Shown here: one piece after another, positions 63,101-64,000 of the stretch
Numbering within the stretch: the first letter of the stretch is position 1
Layout of the letters: the number at the start of each line of letters is the position of its first letter
Origin: an uncultured Ruminococcus sp.
GTDB taxonomy: Bacteria > Bacillota > Clostridia > Oscillospirales > Acutalibacteraceae
Direction of reading: 5' to 3'
NCBI GenBank assembly: GCA_902785365.1
Contig: CACZYC010000004.1
Span: forward strand, 29,731 to 93,730
DNA: 64,000 nucleotides
Position numbers and translations under genes: made by a program
Notes under the pieces: generated by a model
What the model was told of the DNA's origin: nothing
The model's database searches: none
The model's input: only the letters and a program-made list of their open reading frames with translations

Positions 63101-63734
63101 GCTCGGGGTTAAGGCTTCTTCTTCTGAACGCCTCAACAGCGTCTTTGTCGAGCATTTCCTCGAGATCAGCGTAATCCCATGTCTCGATCTTCTGTACCTC
63201 GTGAGAAGTACGGAAGCCGTCAAAGAAGTGCATAAAGGGAACTCTGCCCTTGATTGCTGTAAGATGAGCTACTGCGGCAAGGTCCATACACTCCTGGGGG
63301 TTGTTGGAGCAAAGCATTGCGAAACCTGTCTGACGACAAGCGTAAATATCGGAATGGTCGCCGAAAATTGAGAGCGCGTGTGATGTAAGCGCACGGGCGG
63401 AAACATGGATAACTCCGGGGAGTAATTCACCCGCAATCTTATACATGTTAGGTATCATAAGAAGCAAACCCTGAGAAGCTGTGTATGTAGTTGTCAGAGC
63501 GCCCGCGGCGAGAGAGCCGTGAACCGCACCCGCGGCGCCGCCCTCGGACTGCATTTCGGTAACCTGAACAGGACGTCCGAAAAGGTTTGTTCTGCCGTTG
63601 GCGGATTCGTTATCTGTAACGTCAGCCATTACGGAAGAAGGTGTGATAGGATAGATAGCCGCAACGTCTGTAAACGCGTATGACGCATGAGCGACAGCGG
63701 TATTACCATCCATGGTTTTCATTTTTCTTGCCAT
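60180..63734 (-). CDS. nifJ: Pyruvate:ferredoxin (flavodoxin) oxidoreductase
   Basis: The 1184-residue single-chain enzyme has all domains in order: pyrimidine-binding (MDGNTAVAHASYAFTDVAAI), the alpha-gamma region, a two-cluster ferredoxin domain with CIQCTKCAIVCP and CTGCGACAQVCP, and the TPP-binding C-terminal domain with CAGCGETPYAKL and GDGWAYDIGFGG. It oxidises pyruvate to acetyl-CoA and CO2 and reduces ferredoxin, the main pyruvate route in strict anaerobes. AGGAGG precedes the start. It is monocistronic. Confidence 0.97.
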   Translation of the reverse strand: MARKMKTMDGNTAVAHASYAFTDVAAIYPITPSSVMADVTDNESANGRTNLFGRPVQVTEMQSEGGAAGAVHGSLAAGALTTTYTASQGLLLMIPNMYKIAGELLPGVIHVSARALTSHALSIFGDHSDIYACRQTGFAMLCSNNPQECMDLAAVAHLTAIKGRVPFMHFFDGFRTSHEVQKIETWDYADLEEMLDKDAVEAFRRRSLNPEHPVTRGTAQNDDIFFQAREACNKYYDAVPEVCIEYMNKVNEKIGTNYKPFNYYGAEDAEHVIVAMGSVCDCIEEVVDYLNAAGEKVGLIKVRLYRPFVADYLLSELPKTVKTISVLDRTKEPGSIGEPLYLDVLAAINGSEFSDVKVFTGRYGLASKDTTPADMVAVYRNAESDTPKKRFTVGIVDDVTNLSLPRTENPDTTPAGTTSCKFWGLGADGTVGANKNSIKIIGDNTDMYAQGYFAYDSKKSGGLTVSHLRFGHTPIKSTYYVSKADFVACHNPSYVDKYEIVEDLKEGGSFLLNCAWDVDELTERLPGKMKKILADRKINFYTVDAIKIGKEIGLGSRVNTILQSAFFKIADIIPADHAKDLMKEAAKKSYMKKGQAIVDMNYAAIDAGMEALKKVEIPADWSNAVDNAVDDKVDGSGELVEYVNKILKPVNAYKGNQLPVSAFVDYIDGTCPQGSAAFEKRGIAVDVPEWQPDNCIQCTKCAIVCPHAVIRPVIMTDEEVDAAPVDTKTAVATGLKEYKFTMTVSTLDCTGCGACAQVCPGKKGEKALVMKPIDTQRKYQAVFDYGVKLAPKQAVADKFKVSTVKGSQFKQPLLEFSGACAGCGETPYAKLVTQLFGDRMFIANATGCSSIWGGSAPATPYTVNKEGRGPAWMNSLFEDNAEFGLGMTLAQKAIRNRLVEYVEKIKADTTKDSLKEACGNYLDTLSDSLASRAATDALIAELEQADDAVKELAQKTLVDKDELAKKSMWIFGGDGWAYDIGFGGLDHVIASGENVNILVFDTEVYSNTGGQASKATPVGSVAQFAAAGKSVKKKDLAAIAMSYGYVYVAQVAMGANNNQVLKAMIEAESYDGPSIIIAYAPCINHGIKGGMGIAQLEEKKAVDAGYWNLFRYDPRLADEGKNPFILDSKAPSASYRDFIMGEVRYNALSRKFPERAENLFEKAEKYAEQKYAHLEKLASFEDAT

Positions 63735-63793
63735 TTTGATATGTCCTCCTTGAAATTTTGAACAAATATGTCAAACATATTAAATCACTCTAC

Positions 63794-63822
63794 ATTTTAT
63801 CACTAATTATGCGAGTTGTAAA
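63794..63822 (-). promoter_or_regulatory. nifJ promoter
   Basis: TTTACA (63822-63817), 17 bp, TAAAAT (63799-63794), about 60 bp upstream of the ATG. Confidence 0.75.
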
Positions 63823-63879
63823 GTAATTAACGATAAAAATCTACAGTTTTTTGATTTTCATTCGTAAACAAACAGATAA

Positions 63880-63942
63880 CCCGCTGAAAAGTTTCAGCGG
63901 GTTTCAGCTTGTCGAAAAAGTCCAGTATAGACTGGGCTTTTT
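63880..63942 (+). terminator. Two hairpins upstream of the last gene
   Basis: CCCGCTGAAA pairs with TTTCAGCGGG (63880-63901), and AAAAAGTCCAGT-ATAG-ACTGGGCTTTTT (63915-63942) forms a terminator-type hairpin. They lie between nifJ (leftward) and the gene that starts at the right edge. Confidence 0.6.
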
Positions 63943-63978
63943 CTTGTATCTATGGTATAATAGATACGGTGATGAAAA

Positions 63979-64000
63979 TGTTGGAAAAGAACGTAAAGAA
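63979..64000 (+). CDS. Possible gene start at the right edge
   Basis: ATG 63979 has GGTGA 5 nt upstream and a TATAAT at 63956-63961. Only MLEKNVK is visible, so nothing can be said of its function. Confidence 0.35.

Overview
The window is chromosomal DNA of a spore-forming, anaerobic member of the Clostridia, most likely in the Ruminococcaceae/Oscillospiraceae. The evidence is the mix of genes: sporulation genes (spoIIID, spoVAE), a one-polypeptide pyruvate:ferredoxin oxidoreductase, a T-box in front of valS, a CotH protein ending in a Ruminococcus-style dockerin, cohesin-like surface proteins, a SipW/TasA-type locus, luxS, and small families common in this group (DUF6472, DUF6062). No rRNA and no CRISPR array were seen. 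There is one tRNA (Thr-GGT).

Layout. 1-6.2 kb (minus strand) is a surface-fibre-like locus: a membrane-anchored AAA ATPase, two proteins with SipW-type signal peptides, a membrane-anchored ectodomain protein and a SipW-type signal peptidase. A small four-helix-bundle gene sits inside it, framed by inverted heptamer arrays. 6.4-8.5 kb is an isolated phage-type baseplate/LRR cassette. 8.6-12.4 kb has a LOG-family gene, DUF6472, and a divergent dockerin-CotH / cohesin-like pair. 12.5-28 kb is mostly housekeeping: fba, htrA, an FHA-FtsW/PBP pair, secA, gltX, glnS and T-box-controlled valS. 28-33.7 kb has a heterodimeric ABC exporter, a dehydrogenase and a lipoprotein. 33.8-37.3 kb is a tRNA-Thr gene followed by tandem tRNA-derived units and a type II restriction-modification pair. 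37.4-50.2 kb holds luxS, regulators, glgB with a histone-H1-like tail, a small ABC exporter with its regulator, and a GldA/F/G-like ABC system with a DUF4340 protein. 50.3-64 kb has spoVAE, a nucleotidyltransferase, an SDR gene without a normal start codon, secreted Ig-like and transglutaminase-like proteins, a DNA glycosylase, spoIIID and PFOR (nifJ).

The most unusual signals are non-coding. (1) Tandem arrays of 7-bp units, each locus with its own unit sequence, usually in inverted pairs. Several arrays abut or overlap stop codons, one pair encloses the four-helix-bundle gene, and two pairs share a 22-bp tag. (2) An 85-bp GC-rich two-hairpin element occurs three times, with a paired base change in one stem. 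(3) Two to three tandem units downstream of tRNA-Thr are built from direct and inverted pieces of that tRNA. These three families look like small non-autonomous elements. All comparisons were made by eye; start codons were chosen from Shine-Dalgarno spacing and family lengths.
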